DNA of 64,000 nt from Kalymmatonema hyalinum WJT4-NPBG1 (GTDB lineage Bacteria; Cyanobacteriota; Cyanobacteriia; Cyanobacteriales; Nostocaceae). The notes under the pieces are model-generated. The model made no database searches and was not told the DNA's origin. It saw only the letters and a program-made list of their open reading frames with translations. A program made the translations under genes and the position numbers. The DNA lies in NCBI GenBank assembly GCA_019359075.1, contig JAHHIB010000027.1, forward strand, positions 1 to 64,000, given 5' to 3'. Shown here piece by piece: positions 26,156 to 35,712 of the stretch; positions within the stretch are counted from its first letter, which is position 1, and the number at the start of each line of letters is the position of its first letter.

Positions 26156-27469
26156 TTAGCCACTAGACTTTAGTAGTCGTCTCGTTTCATTAGCAGCAGC
26201 TTGCATTGCGCTTTCAGGAGTCATGCGATTTGTCAGTGCAGCACTGAGGTAACGTTGCAAAATATCTGATGCTTGAGCATATTGGGCGATAGGCGGACGT
26301 AAAACTGCCTGGTTCACTATCTTTAGTAACTGGGGATAGTGAGGGTATTTGCTGACGATTTGTGGGTCTGTAAATAATGAGCGTCGGCTTGGCACAAAAC
26401 CTGCATTTAAAATAAATTGGCGCTGTGCGTCTTCACTTGTAAAATATTGAATTGCTTTCCAAGCTTCTTGAGGATGTCTGGAAGATTTGGAAATTCCCAA
26501 ACCCCAGCCACCTAAACACGCTCCTCCACTGTTCCCAGGTGTACCAACCATTGGTTTTAGGGCAATTTTGCCTTTGATTGGCGAACTTTCTGCATTTGCT
26601 AAAGGCCAAAGATAGGGCCAACTGCGTATAAATGCGACTTGACCACTTTGAAAAATGCGCCTTGTTTCTTCTTCTTGATACGTTGTGACTCCCGGAGGAG
26701 AAACACGCTCAGCAATTGTATCTTTGAGAAAAGCGATCGCTTTTAATGTCTCGGGTTTATCTAGCCCAACTTCCAAGGTATTGGGATTCACCCAAAATCC
26801 ACCAAAACCTTGCAAGACTTCCACAAACATAGCAGCTAGTCCCTCGTACTGACGACCTTGCCAAACGTAACCCCAATTAATTTTTCCTTGCTCTTTTAAG
26901 GACTGAGAAATTTTCAGCAAATCTGCAAAGGTTTCTGGCGGTTGAAAACCTGCTTGCTTGAGCAAGTCTTCCCGGTAGTAGAGAACTCCAACATCACTCC
27001 GCATGGGAATTCTGTAGAGTTTGCCTTCGTAACGTCCCCCTTCTACGTCTTTGGGCGAGAATGCTGCTAACTCTTCTTTTGTCAGGCGATCGCTCAAATC
27101 TAACAACCATCCAGCAGCAGCAAACTTGGGTGTCCAAATCACATCCATATTGACCAAGTCATAAGGAGAATCACCCAAGATAAATGCCGAAGTATACAGG
27201 TCTTCCAGCAAATTTGTCGCATTTGGACCTTCAATAATATTGATGCGAATGCCGGGATTTTTTGTTTCAAAGTCTTTGATTATGCCTTGTCTCCAAGGTT
27301 GGGCATCAGGAGCAGTCATCAACATATTCAGGACTACTGGTTGCTGCGATAAAGCTTGCGCGATGGAAAATAAGATGATGCCCAGTAATACAACCAAAAA
27401 TATTCCTGTAGGAGATTTTATTTTTTGTAATATTTTTGGCTGTTGTTTTAGTTTTTTTAATTCAAACAT
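26156..27469 (-). CDS. Extracellular sugar-binding protein of the ABC transporter
   Basis: This 437-residue family 1 solute-binding protein begins with a single hydrophobic anchor or signal (GIFLVVLLGIILFSIAQAL). No lipobox Cys is evident, so it is either membrane-tethered or cleaved. Domain features include LNMLMTAPDAQPWRQGIIKDFETKNPGIRINIIEG, MRSDVGVLYYREDLLKQAGF, and GGWGLGISKSSRHPQEAWKAIQYFTS. It supplies substrate to the two permeases that follow. The substrate cannot be named; trehalose, maltose or glucosylglycerol-type sugars are usual for this architecture. Confidence 0.9.
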   Translation of the reverse strand: MFELKKLKQQPKILQKIKSPTGIFLVVLLGIILFSIAQALSQQPVVLNMLMTAPDAQPWRQGIIKDFETKNPGIRINIIEGPNATNLLEDLYTSAFILGDSPYDLVNMDVIWTPKFAAAGWLLDLSDRLTKEELAAFSPKDVEGGRYEGKLYRIPMRSDVGVLYYREDLLKQAGFQPPETFADLLKISQSLKEQGKINWGYVWQGRQYEGLAAMFVEVLQGFGGFWVNPNTLEVGLDKPETLKAIAFLKDTIAERVSPPGVTTYQEEETRRIFQSGQVAFIRSWPYLWPLANAESSPIKGKIALKPMVGTPGNSGGACLGGWGLGISKSSRHPQEAWKAIQYFTSEDAQRQFILNAGFVPSRRSLFTDPQIVSKYPHYPQLLKIVNQAVLRPPIAQYAQASDILQRYLSAALTNRMTPESAMQAAANETRRLLKSSG

Positions 27470-27479
27470 TCTTACCTAA

Positions 27480-27860
27480 AAAATCCTAGCAAGTAACAAT
27501 TTTTTTTAATATTTTTTTATTAGAACACTTTCCCGTTCAATATCATGCCTTTGTTTGAAATATTAACTAATTTTGTAATATTTTGAAAACTTTAGATGGG
27601 GGTTAGGCAGTCTCTCTCATTTCTGGAGACACCAGTTCAGAACGTCGCCAGATGGCACTTTGTCTATCTCATCTTGGCAGTTTTAAAACTTTCATTTTGT
27701 CATATATTGTGCGTCAATTCTGTTATATTATGATTATTAAAAATAAAACATTCAATTTGATAAGGTACGAAAACATCTCTAAAAATAAATACTTAATTTT
27801 ATTTACAAAAAATATTTTGCTTGATAATAAAATCCATCTTTAGGTAGATTTATAACTTTC
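27480..27860. other. AT-rich intergenic region
   Basis: Upstream region of the sugar transporter with an AT-rich tract (27720-27840). ORF 27652-27843 is compositionally biased and has no recognisable features. No RNA gene was seen. Confidence 0.45.
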
Positions 27861-28151
27861 TTTGGCTTCGGTCAAACACGCTTAGGATGGCTACAAACTG
27901 CGGCAAATGTTGAGATACCAGCACCACAAACTCAGCTACAACAGCGAATTGGCCAACTAACCGAGATGCTGATGGCAAAACAGAAACGCACAGGCGGCGA
28001 GCGCGCCATATCTGTTTGTCAGACAAGGGCTACTATCTTAGCACGCCGGGAAATGGGGGAATCTTTGCAAGATATCGCAACGGATTTAGAAATGCCCTAC
28101 GAAACCGTCAAAACCTACGTTAAATTGGCACGGAAAGCTTTAGTCGATTAG
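27861..28151 (+). pseudogene. HTH (sigma-70 region 4-like) protein, 5'-truncated
   Basis: The tracked ORF (27966-28151, 61 aa) contains a helix-turn-helix: RATILARREMGESLQDIATDLEMPYETVKTYVKLARKAL. The same frame stays open and protein-like for 35 codons upstream (FGFGQTRLGWLQTAANVEIPAPQTQLQQRIGQLTE) without any start codon. This suggests the 3' part of a longer DNA-binding protein whose beginning is lost. A short protein from ATG 27966 or 27972 could still be made. No partner gene is adjacent. Confidence 0.55.
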
Positions 28152-28178
28152 CTTCAGACAAGGTTCCCGATGAACTGA

Positions 28179-28260
28179 AAAGCCTACGCAGCCTTGCGTA
28201 AGCGTAAAGCGTGCCGCAGGCATATGCATAGCGTGGCGTGCGGGCTACTAAGAAGGCATA
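28179..28260. repeat. GC-rich dispersed palindromic repeat
   Basis: The text CCTACGCAGCCTTGCGTAAGCGTAAAGCGTGCCGCAGGCATATGC...GGCGTGCGGGC is a mosaic of short palindromes. Related words (GCGTATGCC, GGCACGCTTTGCGCTTACG) recur at 37950-38100. It is not coding. Confidence 0.65.
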
Positions 28261-28410
28261 GCAATCAGCCTAGGAGTGTGTCACATTTTTAACTCCTAAC
28301 TTCCAGAAGGTGACGCTTGCGTGATCACAGATTACACTGAGGATGATGTTAATCACTGGTTGCCTGTAGCAACACTTACATAAATTAAATGGCATAGTTA
28401 AGCATTCCTA

Positions 28411-31023
28411 ATGTGTAATTCTATATCAACATCAGTTATGTCAGTTCATCAACGTAATTACGGTCATACTGCCGATTTAATTATTAGTGTTGCCAGTCAA
28501 AAAACCCGCGAATTGCCTCAAGAAACCACTCGTGTGGGTTCTTGTGTCAAACGACAAGGAACGATATCTAGTTTTCTGGCTCCTCTGACCCAGGATACTT
28601 TTAAACAGGTCGTTACGGAAGTTGAACAAAAATTAAGAATTGTCAACCAAACCCTGTCCATGTTGGATTCTCAGGGTTTTGAAGCAATACTACACGAAAT
28701 GCTACAGTCAATTACTTTGAAAACAGGGGAATTACTATGTGCTGATCGCACTACTATATTTTTATTGGATGAAGAAAAAAAAGAACTTTGGTCAATATTA
28801 GCTGAGACAGAGGGCGATCGCTCGCTAGAAATCCGCATACCAGCAGATAAAGGCATTGCTGGCGAAGTTGCTACACATAAGAAAATCATCAATATTCCCT
28901 TTGATTTTTATAACGATCCGCGTTCGGTATTTGCCCAAGAGCAAGAAAAAAGAACTGGCTACCGCACCTACTCTATGTTGGCTTTGCCACTTTTAAACGA
29001 ACAAGGGCAATTAGTCGCAGTCGTACAATTACTGAATAAATTAAAATTGCCCAGCCATCCAAATGCTCCTCTTTCAGAGCGGATTGATACTAGGGGTTTT
29101 ACTGATACGGACGAAGAATTATTTCTGGAATTTGCTCCATCCATTCGGCTCATTTTAGAGTCCTCGCGGTCGTTTTACATAGCAACTCAAAAACAGAGAG
29201 CCGCCGCAGCCCTGATGAAAGCAATCAAATCGCTCAGTCAAAGTAGCCTAGATTTAGAGGACACGCTAAAGCGAGTCATGGCTGAAGCCAAGGAACTGAT
29301 GAACGCAGATCGCAGTACCTTATGGTTGTTAGACCGCGATACTGGCGAACTTTGGACGAAAATAACCCAAGACGACGGAGTAACCAAGGAGTTACGAGTA
29401 CCAATGGGTAAAGGCTTTGCTGGTATAGTTGCCCTCACTGGCAAGACGTTGAACATTCCGTTTGACCTGTATAATCATCCTGACTCGGATACTGCCAAAC
29501 AAATAGACCAGCAAAATGGTTATCGCACCTGTAGCTTACTTTGTATGCCAGTATTTAACGCCGATGGAGAATTGATTGGCGTGAGTCAGCTAGTCAATAA
29601 AAAGAAACCAGGGCATTTTCCCCCTTATCATCCCAGGTTGTGGCCCAAGGCTCCTGAATACTTTCAAGCGAGTTTTGACCGCAACGATGAAGAGTTCATG
29701 GAAGCTTTTAATATTCAGGCGGGGGTGGCGTTGCATAATGCCCAGTTATTTGCCACAGTCAAACAACAGGAACTTTTACAGCGAGACATTCTTCGCAGTC
29801 TTTCCAATGGGGTGATTTCTACTGATAAAGCAGGGTTAATTATCGCCGCCAATGAAAGCGCCAAACGCTTGCTAGGTGTGGAACCAGAAGACCGCTTGGA
29901 AGGTAAATTAATCACTGATGTTGTCTGCATCAAAGAAGGCGACTTTAGCAATTGGTGCCAAGCAGCCTTAAATCCAGCAGATTTAAGATACCGCGAGCAG
30001 TACTATCCGGATCGCACCCTACTGACGACTAGCAAAACACAGCACAGTGTGAATTTATCAATCAGCGCGATCGCAGACGCCAGCGACTCTCAGCAAGTGC
30101 GTGGGACGTTGGTTGTTATGGATGACATCAGCGATAAAAAGCGCCTCAAGAGTACAATGTATCGCTACATGACTCAGGAATTAGCAGAAGAGTTGCTGAA
30201 ATTGGATGACGCGAAACTGGGAGGCGATCGCAAAGAAGTTTCGATTTTGTTCTCTGATATTCGTGGCTACACCACTTTGACCGAAAAACTGCAAGCAGAA
30301 GAAGTGGTAAGTATGCTCAACGAATATTTTGAATCGATGGTAGAGGCAGTTTTTCAATACAAAGGTACCTTGGACAAATATATCGGCGATGCCATTATGG
30401 CTGTTTATGGTTCCCCCTTGCCTTTGCAACAACACGCTTGGATGGCTGTGCAAACCTCTATAGAAATGCGCCATCGCTTGCAAGAACTTAATGTCCGTCG
30501 TCAAGCAGCTAACAAGCCAAAAATTCATATAGGAATTGGTATTAATTCTGACATAGTTATTAGTGGTAATATTGGCTCAAGCAAGCGAATGGAATTTACT
30601 GCCATTGGCGATGGCGTTAATCTAGGCTCCCGACTGGAAAGCGTGACCAAGCAGTATGGCTGCGACATTATTATTAGTGAAAACACATATCAGCCTTGCA
30701 AAGAGTACATATGGGCGAGAGAACTAGATTACATTCGTGTCAAAGGGAGAAATGAGTCGGTCGCCATATATGAATTAGTCGGGTTGCGTTCCGACCCTAT
30801 TTGTAGCAAAAAAATGCAATTAATTGAGTATTATCACAGAGGGCGCGAATATTACTTGAGTCGCCAGTTTAGCCGTGCCCAAGCTGAATTTGCCAAAGTT
30901 TTAGAAATTGACGCTAAAGACTTAGCGACAATACTACATTTGCAGCGTTGTCAGTACTGGCTACAACAATCTTCATCAGATAGTAATTGGGATGATGGGG
31001 TGTGGACATTTAAGGAAAAGTGA
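28411..31023 (+). CDS. cyaB: GAF-GAF-PAS adenylate cyclase (CyaB type)
   Basis: Class III adenylate cyclase making cAMP in response to ligands of its sensor domains. Domain order over 870 residues: two tandem GAF domains (about 86-250 and 276-446), a PAS domain (about 456-576), the catalytic domain (about 606-790) and a short TPR-like tail. Metal-binding Asp residues are in LFSDIRGYT and LDKYIGDAIMAVYG. The Lys of LDKYIGD lies 40 residues after the first Asp, and EFTAIGDGVNLGSRLE has the Thr expected for class IIIb ATP specificity plus the transition-state Asn and Arg. In Anabaena CyaB1/CyaB2, which have this architecture and length, the tandem GAF domains bind cAMP and respond to sodium. The gene stands alone. 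Confidence 0.93.
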   Translation: MCNSISTSVMSVHQRNYGHTADLIISVASQKTRELPQETTRVGSCVKRQGTISSFLAPLTQDTFKQVVTEVEQKLRIVNQTLSMLDSQGFEAILHEMLQSITLKTGELLCADRTTIFLLDEEKKELWSILAETEGDRSLEIRIPADKGIAGEVATHKKIINIPFDFYNDPRSVFAQEQEKRTGYRTYSMLALPLLNEQGQLVAVVQLLNKLKLPSHPNAPLSERIDTRGFTDTDEELFLEFAPSIRLILESSRSFYIATQKQRAAAALMKAIKSLSQSSLDLEDTLKRVMAEAKELMNADRSTLWLLDRDTGELWTKITQDDGVTKELRVPMGKGFAGIVALTGKTLNIPFDLYNHPDSDTAKQIDQQNGYRTCSLLCMPVFNADGELIGVSQLVNKKKPGHFPPYHPRLWPKAPEYFQASFDRNDEEFMEAFNIQAGVALHNAQLFATVKQQELLQRDILRSLSNGVISTDKAGLIIAANESAKRLLGVEPEDRLEGKLITDVVCIKEGDFSNWCQAALNPADLRYREQYYPDRTLLTTSKTQHSVNLSISAIADASDSQQVRGTLVVMDDISDKKRLKSTMYRYMTQELAEELLKLDDAKLGGDRKEVSILFSDIRGYTTLTEKLQAEEVVSMLNEYFESMVEAVFQYKGTLDKYIGDAIMAVYGSPLPLQQHAWMAVQTSIEMRHRLQELNVRRQAANKPKIHIGIGINSDIVISGNIGSSKRMEFTAIGDGVNLGSRLESVTKQYGCDIIISENTYQPCKEYIWARELDYIRVKGRNESVAIYELVGLRSDPICSKKMQLIEYYHRGREYYLSRQFSRAQAEFAKVLEIDAKDLATILHLQRCQYWLQQSSSDSNWDDGVWTFKEK

Positions 31024-31266
31024 CATCCTCCCTGAGTCATCGTTGGGGCTATAGTCAGGGATTCCAAAATTGTATTCTGTGTTCTGCGTTTTTCTTTAAT
31101 ATGTCCACTTACTGATTAAAGACATTCTTTAGATAGAAGATGGAAGAAAACATTAGCAGTTACCGTACTTAATCAGAGAGAAAATGTTTTGGCTCTTTCT
31201 TCCAAAATAAAAAAAATTATAAAGCTTGGCTGCTTTTTTTACTTTTTGGAAACTGAGATATTTAAT

Positions 31267-31947
31267 ATGACTTCTACAAAACCGTCTAATTCTGACAAAG
31301 GTACTCTTCTCAATTCGCATCAACAACCTAAAAAGACAACTTCCAGCGTAGCTCATAAAACAGCACCACCCGAAAAGATATCTTATAGCGTTGCCCATGC
31401 AATTCCTGGACGTATTCGTTTTCGTATTCCTCGGCTAGTCAAAGATTCTGAGTATGCCAATAAACTCAAGCTGGTGATAGAATCTGACTCTAGGACTACG
31501 GATGTCCGTGTTAACCCGACAGCTGGATCGATTGTCGTCACTTATCAACCAGGCGTCATTTCAGACCAGCAAATGCGCCAGCATCTGGTCAATCTTATTC
31601 AAACCGCCCCAAATATAGTTTTGCCAAAGCAAGCAACGGCAAAATCAATTCTGGGAGCCATCTTCGATGCTGTGATCAACCTACTTGACAGTACACGTAA
31701 CATCAACAAAGCGCGTACCGCCATTGTGTATGGACAGCCCAAGACAGACATTTGGGAACGATTGCTCTCGACCACGGAAAGTATGATCAAGAGGCTAAAA
31801 TCTGGCATCATGTTCATCTTGCCCAACAAGCGATTGCAAGCGCGGAGTGCGCCCAAAGAAGTGGGGTTGCAGCTCGAAAGGCTGCAAGCTGCTGGCGTAG
31901 ACGCCCGTAGCGGAGGTAGCGACATGGGCGAGGCTGTGGCGACTTGA
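31267..31947 (+). CDS. HMA_2-like domain protein with repeat-derived C-terminus
   Basis: The start is placed at ATG 31267 (MTSTKPSNSDKG) rather than the tracked TTG. A low-complexity N-terminus is followed by a ferredoxin-like HMA_2 domain (YSVAHAIPGRIRFRIPRLVKDSEYANKLKLVIESDSRTTDVRVNPTAGSIVVTYQPG). This is the same type as in the next gene and in N-termini of some cyanobacterial P-type ATPases. The usual CxxC metal site is absent. The last ~30 residues (LQLERLQAAGVDARSGGSDMGEAVAT) are encoded by a GC-rich dispersed repeat, so the original stop has probably been replaced. Function is unknown; metal or membrane homeostasis is a guess. Confidence 0.7.
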   Translation: MTSTKPSNSDKGTLLNSHQQPKKTTSSVAHKTAPPEKISYSVAHAIPGRIRFRIPRLVKDSEYANKLKLVIESDSRTTDVRVNPTAGSIVVTYQPGVISDQQMRQHLVNLIQTAPNIVLPKQATAKSILGAIFDAVINLLDSTRNINKARTAIVYGQPKTDIWERLLSTTESMIKRLKSGIMFILPNKRLQARSAPKEVGLQLERLQAAGVDARSGGSDMGEAVAT

Positions 31948-32020
31948 GGAGCTTTTCGCCTGCGGGGCTTTCCCCCGGCCGTGCGACTGGCGTCGGCTAC
32001 TCTACGAGTAGCCGACGCTG
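31860..32020. repeat. GC-rich dispersed repeat ending in a 13-bp hairpin
   Basis: A repeat region (GGCGTAGACGCCCGTAGCGGAGG...) covers the 3' end of the HMA_2 gene. It continues to a perfect hairpin GCGTCGGCTACTC-TAC-GAGTAGCCGACGC (31990-32018). The hairpin may also end transcription, although no U-tract follows. Confidence 0.65.
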
Positions 32021-32104
32021 TGTAGCCTATACCGACATTACCATTCACATCGTTTCCGCTAAGATATTCACAGCCTGGAAGGTTTTAGGCAGCTAAGTAG
32101 AAAA

Positions 32105-33238
32105 ATGGGCACTCCTAACTTCAATCAACTCCGCAATGAGAATCCTTTGGTTCGGGCAATACATACCGCTGTCAAAGGAAGAGCTAGATATAAAGTCAGT
32201 GGACTTCATTATTCGGAAGATCTCAAAAGATACCTTGAATCGCGATTGTCAGAGGAAGAAATCATCGCGCAAGTTCATGCTAACCATATCACAGGAAATG
32301 TTCTTGTGATTTTCCATCCAGAAAAAAGCCCAAATGCGATCGCCTTACTCCTTCAAGATATTGTCTTAGATTACAGAAAACAGGTCAGAAAACTACCTGT
32401 AACGACAGCTTATATCAGTACAGCAAAAGAAACAGCCAAAAATTTACCTATAAATAAAGGAGAATTAAATCAGCCTAAAGCCGATGCTGACAAACAAAAT
32501 GGCAAAGCTCTACTGCCCCAAACGCATACAAACAAACAATTAGACCAAGCGAGCAATCAACTTGTTCTGGTATCAGGGGTTGTTTCCAGCCTTGTCCTCT
32601 GTACCGCAGTGCTACATAAATATAATCTTGACACAAGCATTTTACTAGCAATTCAGAAACTGCACACGCCACTTCTTGATCGCATCATGCTTGGTATCAC
32701 TTCTCTTGGCGATCCAACGGTTTTGCTGTTGGTTTCTTTGGGATTGGGATTTGGACTTATATATCATAACCGTCGCTTTCAAGCAACTACCTTGGGCATA
32801 GCCGTCGGTGGTGCAATCTTGCTAAATTGTTTGCTGAAACTGCTGTTTGGTAGAGCACGTCCAGCACTGTGGGACCGACTCATTCATGTAGGTTTACACA
32901 GTTTTCCTAGTGGTCACGCAATGGTGTCAATCGTGATTTACGGCTTTATCGGCTATATTCTGGCAAAGCAATTTCCTCAATGGCGGGGACGGATTTTTGC
33001 TTTGACCTTTGTCTTAATTCTGGCGATCGGTTTTAGTCGGCTTTATCTTGGCGTACACTGGCCTACTGATGTCGTCGCTGGCTATGCTGCAGGTTTAGTG
33101 TGGTTGATTGCTTGTATTCAGAGGTTGGAACTACGACAAAAATATAACTCGTTAGGTAAACATTTACAACAGGAGCCTGAAGCATCGAACAAGATGTTAG
33201 AACTTACGCCAGAAACTGGCTATGTGTTTTCAAGCTAA
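32105..33238 (+). CDS. HMA_2-like domain fused to PAP2 phosphatase
   Basis: This 377-residue protein has an N-terminal HMA_2-like module (IHTAVKGRARYKVSGLHYSEDLKRYLESRLSEEEIIAQVHANHITGNVLVIFHPEK), a polar linker, and a membrane PAP2 domain from about residue 155. The phosphatase signatures are complete: KLLFGRARP, FPSGHAMVS and SRLYLGVHWPTD, embedded in about five transmembrane helices. PAP2 enzymes remove phosphate from lipids such as undecaprenyl diphosphate or phosphatidic acid. Fusion to an HMA-type module is uncommon and, with the upstream HMA_2 gene, suggests a two-gene unit. The substrate is unknown. Confidence 0.85.
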   Translation: MGTPNFNQLRNENPLVRAIHTAVKGRARYKVSGLHYSEDLKRYLESRLSEEEIIAQVHANHITGNVLVIFHPEKSPNAIALLLQDIVLDYRKQVRKLPVTTAYISTAKETAKNLPINKGELNQPKADADKQNGKALLPQTHTNKQLDQASNQLVLVSGVVSSLVLCTAVLHKYNLDTSILLAIQKLHTPLLDRIMLGITSLGDPTVLLLVSLGLGFGLIYHNRRFQATTLGIAVGGAILLNCLLKLLFGRARPALWDRLIHVGLHSFPSGHAMVSIVIYGFIGYILAKQFPQWRGRIFALTFVLILAIGFSRLYLGVHWPTDVVAGYAAGLVWLIACIQRLELRQKYNSLGKHLQQEPEASNKMLELTPETGYVFSS

Positions 33239-33320
33239 AATTTGAGTTACTCTAGATTTCCTAGCTAAGTGTGCATCTGGTGCAAATTAATAAACCTCTT
33301 GCAAAAGCCAATTTTATGAA

Positions 33321-33397
33321 AAAAAAACCACAGATGGACACAGATGGACACAGATAATTTATCTGCGTTTATCTGTGCCCATCTGCGGTTCTAAATA
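33321..33397. repeat. Palindromic 'cacagatggacacagat' repeat
   Basis: ACCACAGATGGACACAGATGGACACAGATAA is followed by ATTTATCTGCGTTTATCTGTGCCCATCTGCGGTT, giving an imperfect hairpin of about 30 bp per arm. It matches the sequence at 24205-24250. It ends just before the transporter start codon and could influence its leader. Confidence 0.75.
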
Positions 33398-33400
33398 TCC

Positions 33401-34927
33401 ATGAATCATACTTTTGCAAGAAGTCTAATGAACAAACGCAAAGTATTGGTATTTCTGCTGCTATTTACAGCAACGGTAGCAATAAGTACTATTGCGGGGC
33501 ATCGCAATCCCCTATATGCAGCTTCCTCAGTTGGCAAAGACACGCTGACGATGATCACCTCGCCGGACTATCCCCCTTACGAGTATTACGACACTCAGGG
33601 CGGTGAAAGGAAAATTGTTGGCTTTGATGTTGATATCGCCAATACCATTGCCAAGGAACTGGGGTTCAAACTCAAGGTGATGGAGTCGGATTTTAACGGC
33701 TTGATTCCCGCACTTCAAGCAAATCGTGCTGACTTTGTGATGGCTGGGATGACTCCTACAGCAGAACGGCTCAAAAACGTCGATTTTTCCATCATCTATT
33801 ATCAAGCGAAAGATACAATTGTTGCTCCCAAGAGTAGTAACCTAAAAAAACCAGAAGATTTATCTGGGAAAAAAGTTGGCGTTCAACTGGGCACAATCCA
33901 GGAGCAAAATGCTCAGAAATTAGCCAAAAAAATTCCCGGAATTCAGCTAAAGCAACTCAACAAAGTCCCTGAAGTCATTCAGGAAATTAAATCTGGGCGA
34001 ATTGATGCTGCTATCGTCGAAGATACGGTTGCTAAAGGATTTGCTCAAGCTAACTCGGATTTAGAATTTAACGTTATTCCTTCATCACAAGAGGGTACAG
34101 GTTCGGCGATCGCCTTTCCCAAAGGTTCAAATCAAGTAGAACCCTTTAACAAAGTCCTTCAGCAAATGAAGGACAGGGGCGAACTGGAAAAACTAGCGAC
34201 GAAGTGGTTTTCCCTCAACAGCGCTGCCAACGCGGCATCCTCAACAGCACCTGCTCCTCAAGGTGGACTGAATCTAGATTTTAAGAGAATCCTTCCAGAT
34301 CTTCCCTTTATTCTCCGGGGAATTCCCTTAACTTTGTTGTTCACTGTGTTATCAGTATTCCTGGGTTTAATTTGGGGAACATTCCTATCTCTATTAAAAA
34401 TTTCAGGTATAAAGCCACTAGGTTGGTTAGCCAACGCTTACACCTCTGTATTTAGAGGCACACCATTGCTGTTGCAGTTGGCGTTGGTTTACTACGCAAC
34501 ACCCCAGCTAACTGGTTATGATATACCTGCATTGCAGGCAGGAGTACTCACATTTACTCTCAACTCTGGGGCTTATATGTCAGAAACTATCCGGGGTGGG
34601 ATTCAAGCAGTAGATAAAGGACAGAGTGAGGCGGCAATGTCTATGGGTGTTCCCTACGCGTTGATGATGTGGGACATCATTTTGCCCCAAGCATTGAAGA
34701 ACATTCTCCCCGCTTTGGTAAATGAAACGATTGGACTTTTGAAAGATTCCGCTTTGGTTTCAACTCTTGGTGTGGTGGAAATTTTACGCAGTGCCCAAAT
34801 TGTCGGAGCTAACAAGTATATCTACTTTGAACCCCTGCTGTTTGCTGGGTTAATCTATTACGTTTTGGTCATGGGTTTAACTAGGGGCGCATCCACACTT
34901 GAAAGGAGGTTGAGGCGAAGTGAGTGA
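33401..34927 (+). CDS. bgtB: Amino-acid ABC transporter, fused binding protein and permease (BgtB-like)
   Basis: This 508-residue fusion has a signal peptide (KVLVFLLLFTATVAISTIAGHRNPLYAA) and a family 3 solute-binding domain (about 45-275; LTMITSPDYPPYEYYD...FDVDIANTIAKELGFKLKVMESDFNGLIPAL). A HisMQ-type permease follows (about 300-505) with the EAA-like loop (KGQSEAAMSMGVPYALMMWDIILPQAL). In Anabaena and Synechocystis, BgtB has this architecture and serves basic amino acids and glutamine with BgtA. The start could also be Met10. The downstream ATPase gene overlaps by 8 bp, so translation is coupled. The symbol rests on architecture, not on a search. Confidence 0.85.
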   Translation: MNHTFARSLMNKRKVLVFLLLFTATVAISTIAGHRNPLYAASSVGKDTLTMITSPDYPPYEYYDTQGGERKIVGFDVDIANTIAKELGFKLKVMESDFNGLIPALQANRADFVMAGMTPTAERLKNVDFSIIYYQAKDTIVAPKSSNLKKPEDLSGKKVGVQLGTIQEQNAQKLAKKIPGIQLKQLNKVPEVIQEIKSGRIDAAIVEDTVAKGFAQANSDLEFNVIPSSQEGTGSAIAFPKGSNQVEPFNKVLQQMKDRGELEKLATKWFSLNSAANAASSTAPAPQGGLNLDFKRILPDLPFILRGIPLTLLFTVLSVFLGLIWGTFLSLLKISGIKPLGWLANAYTSVFRGTPLLLQLALVYYATPQLTGYDIPALQAGVLTFTLNSGAYMSETIRGGIQAVDKGQSEAAMSMGVPYALMMWDIILPQALKNILPALVNETIGLLKDSALVSTLGVVEILRSAQIVGANKYIYFEPLLFAGLIYYVLVMGLTRGASTLERRLRRSE

Positions 34928-35654
34928 AGCTATCATTCGTACGGAGTTCTTGTGTAAATCTTTTGGCAAGCTTGAGGTTTTGAAAGATATTTCGACTGAG
35001 ATTTACAAGGGTCAAGTCGTAGCCATTTTAGGTCCAAGTGGGTCAGGTAAGTCAACTTTCCTGCGATGCATGAACTTGTTAGAACGCCCCACCAAAGGAC
35101 GAGTTTACTTTAAAGAAAATGAAATTACCGCTCCCAAGGCAAATATCGCCAAAGTTCGCCAGCGCTTGGTGATGGTGTTTCAACACTTCAATTTATTTCC
35201 CCACATGACGGCGTTGCAAAATGTCACCTACGCCCCCATTAAGGTGAGGGGAATCAATCAGGAACAGGCAACGCAAAAGGGGTTAGAGTTGCTTGGTAAG
35301 GTAGGTTTGGTGGAAAAAGCCCATGTGTACCCCGCAAAACTATCCGGCGGACAAAAACAGCGAGTTGCGATCGCCCGCGCACTAGCAATGGAACCGGACA
35401 TGATTTTGTTTGATGAACCAACTTCTGCCTTAGACCCAGAAATGGTTAAAGATGTGCTAGAGGTGATCAAAGCTTTGGCACAAACTGGCATAACAATGGC
35501 GATTGTGACTCATGAAATGGGATTTGCCAGAGTTGCTGCTAGTCGAATTATGTTCCTCGATCAAGGGCGTTTGGCAGAAGACACCACACCAAGCGAATTT
35601 TTCAACACTCCTGGGTGCGATCGCGCTAAGCAGTTCTTAGAAAAAATGCTGTAG
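34920..35654 (+). CDS. bgtA: Amino-acid ABC transporter ATPase (GlnQ/BgtA-like)
   Basis: This 244-residue ATPase has Walker [10 protein letters not shown], signature LSGGQKQR, Walker [15 protein letters not shown] and switch His in IVTHEMGFA. It is a standard polar-amino-acid type ATPase. It begins with GTG 34920 preceded by a near-perfect Shine-Dalgarno (GAAAGGAGGTTGAGG). The first 8 bases overlap the end of the fused permease gene. It powers that transporter, the two genes together making a complete importer. Confidence 0.92.
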   Translation: MSEAIIRTEFLCKSFGKLEVLKDISTEIYKGQVVAILGPSGSGKSTFLRCMNLLERPTKGRVYFKENEITAPKANIAKVRQRLVMVFQHFNLFPHMTALQNVTYAPIKVRGINQEQATQKGLELLGKVGLVEKAHVYPAKLSGGQKQRVAIARALAMEPDMILFDEPTSALDPEMVKDVLEVIKALAQTGITMAIVTHEMGFARVAASRIMFLDQGRLAEDTTPSEFFNTPGCDRAKQFLEKML

Positions 35655-35712
35655 CTTAAGAGTGCAGATATTTGCTGTCCACTACAGCTATATACGCACG
35701 TGTAGGAGGATG

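Noticed and set aside
27652-27843. 63-aa ORF in AT-rich spacer
   Set aside because: Lys/Asn/Ile-rich text is expected from AT-rich non-coding DNA; no RBS or motif.
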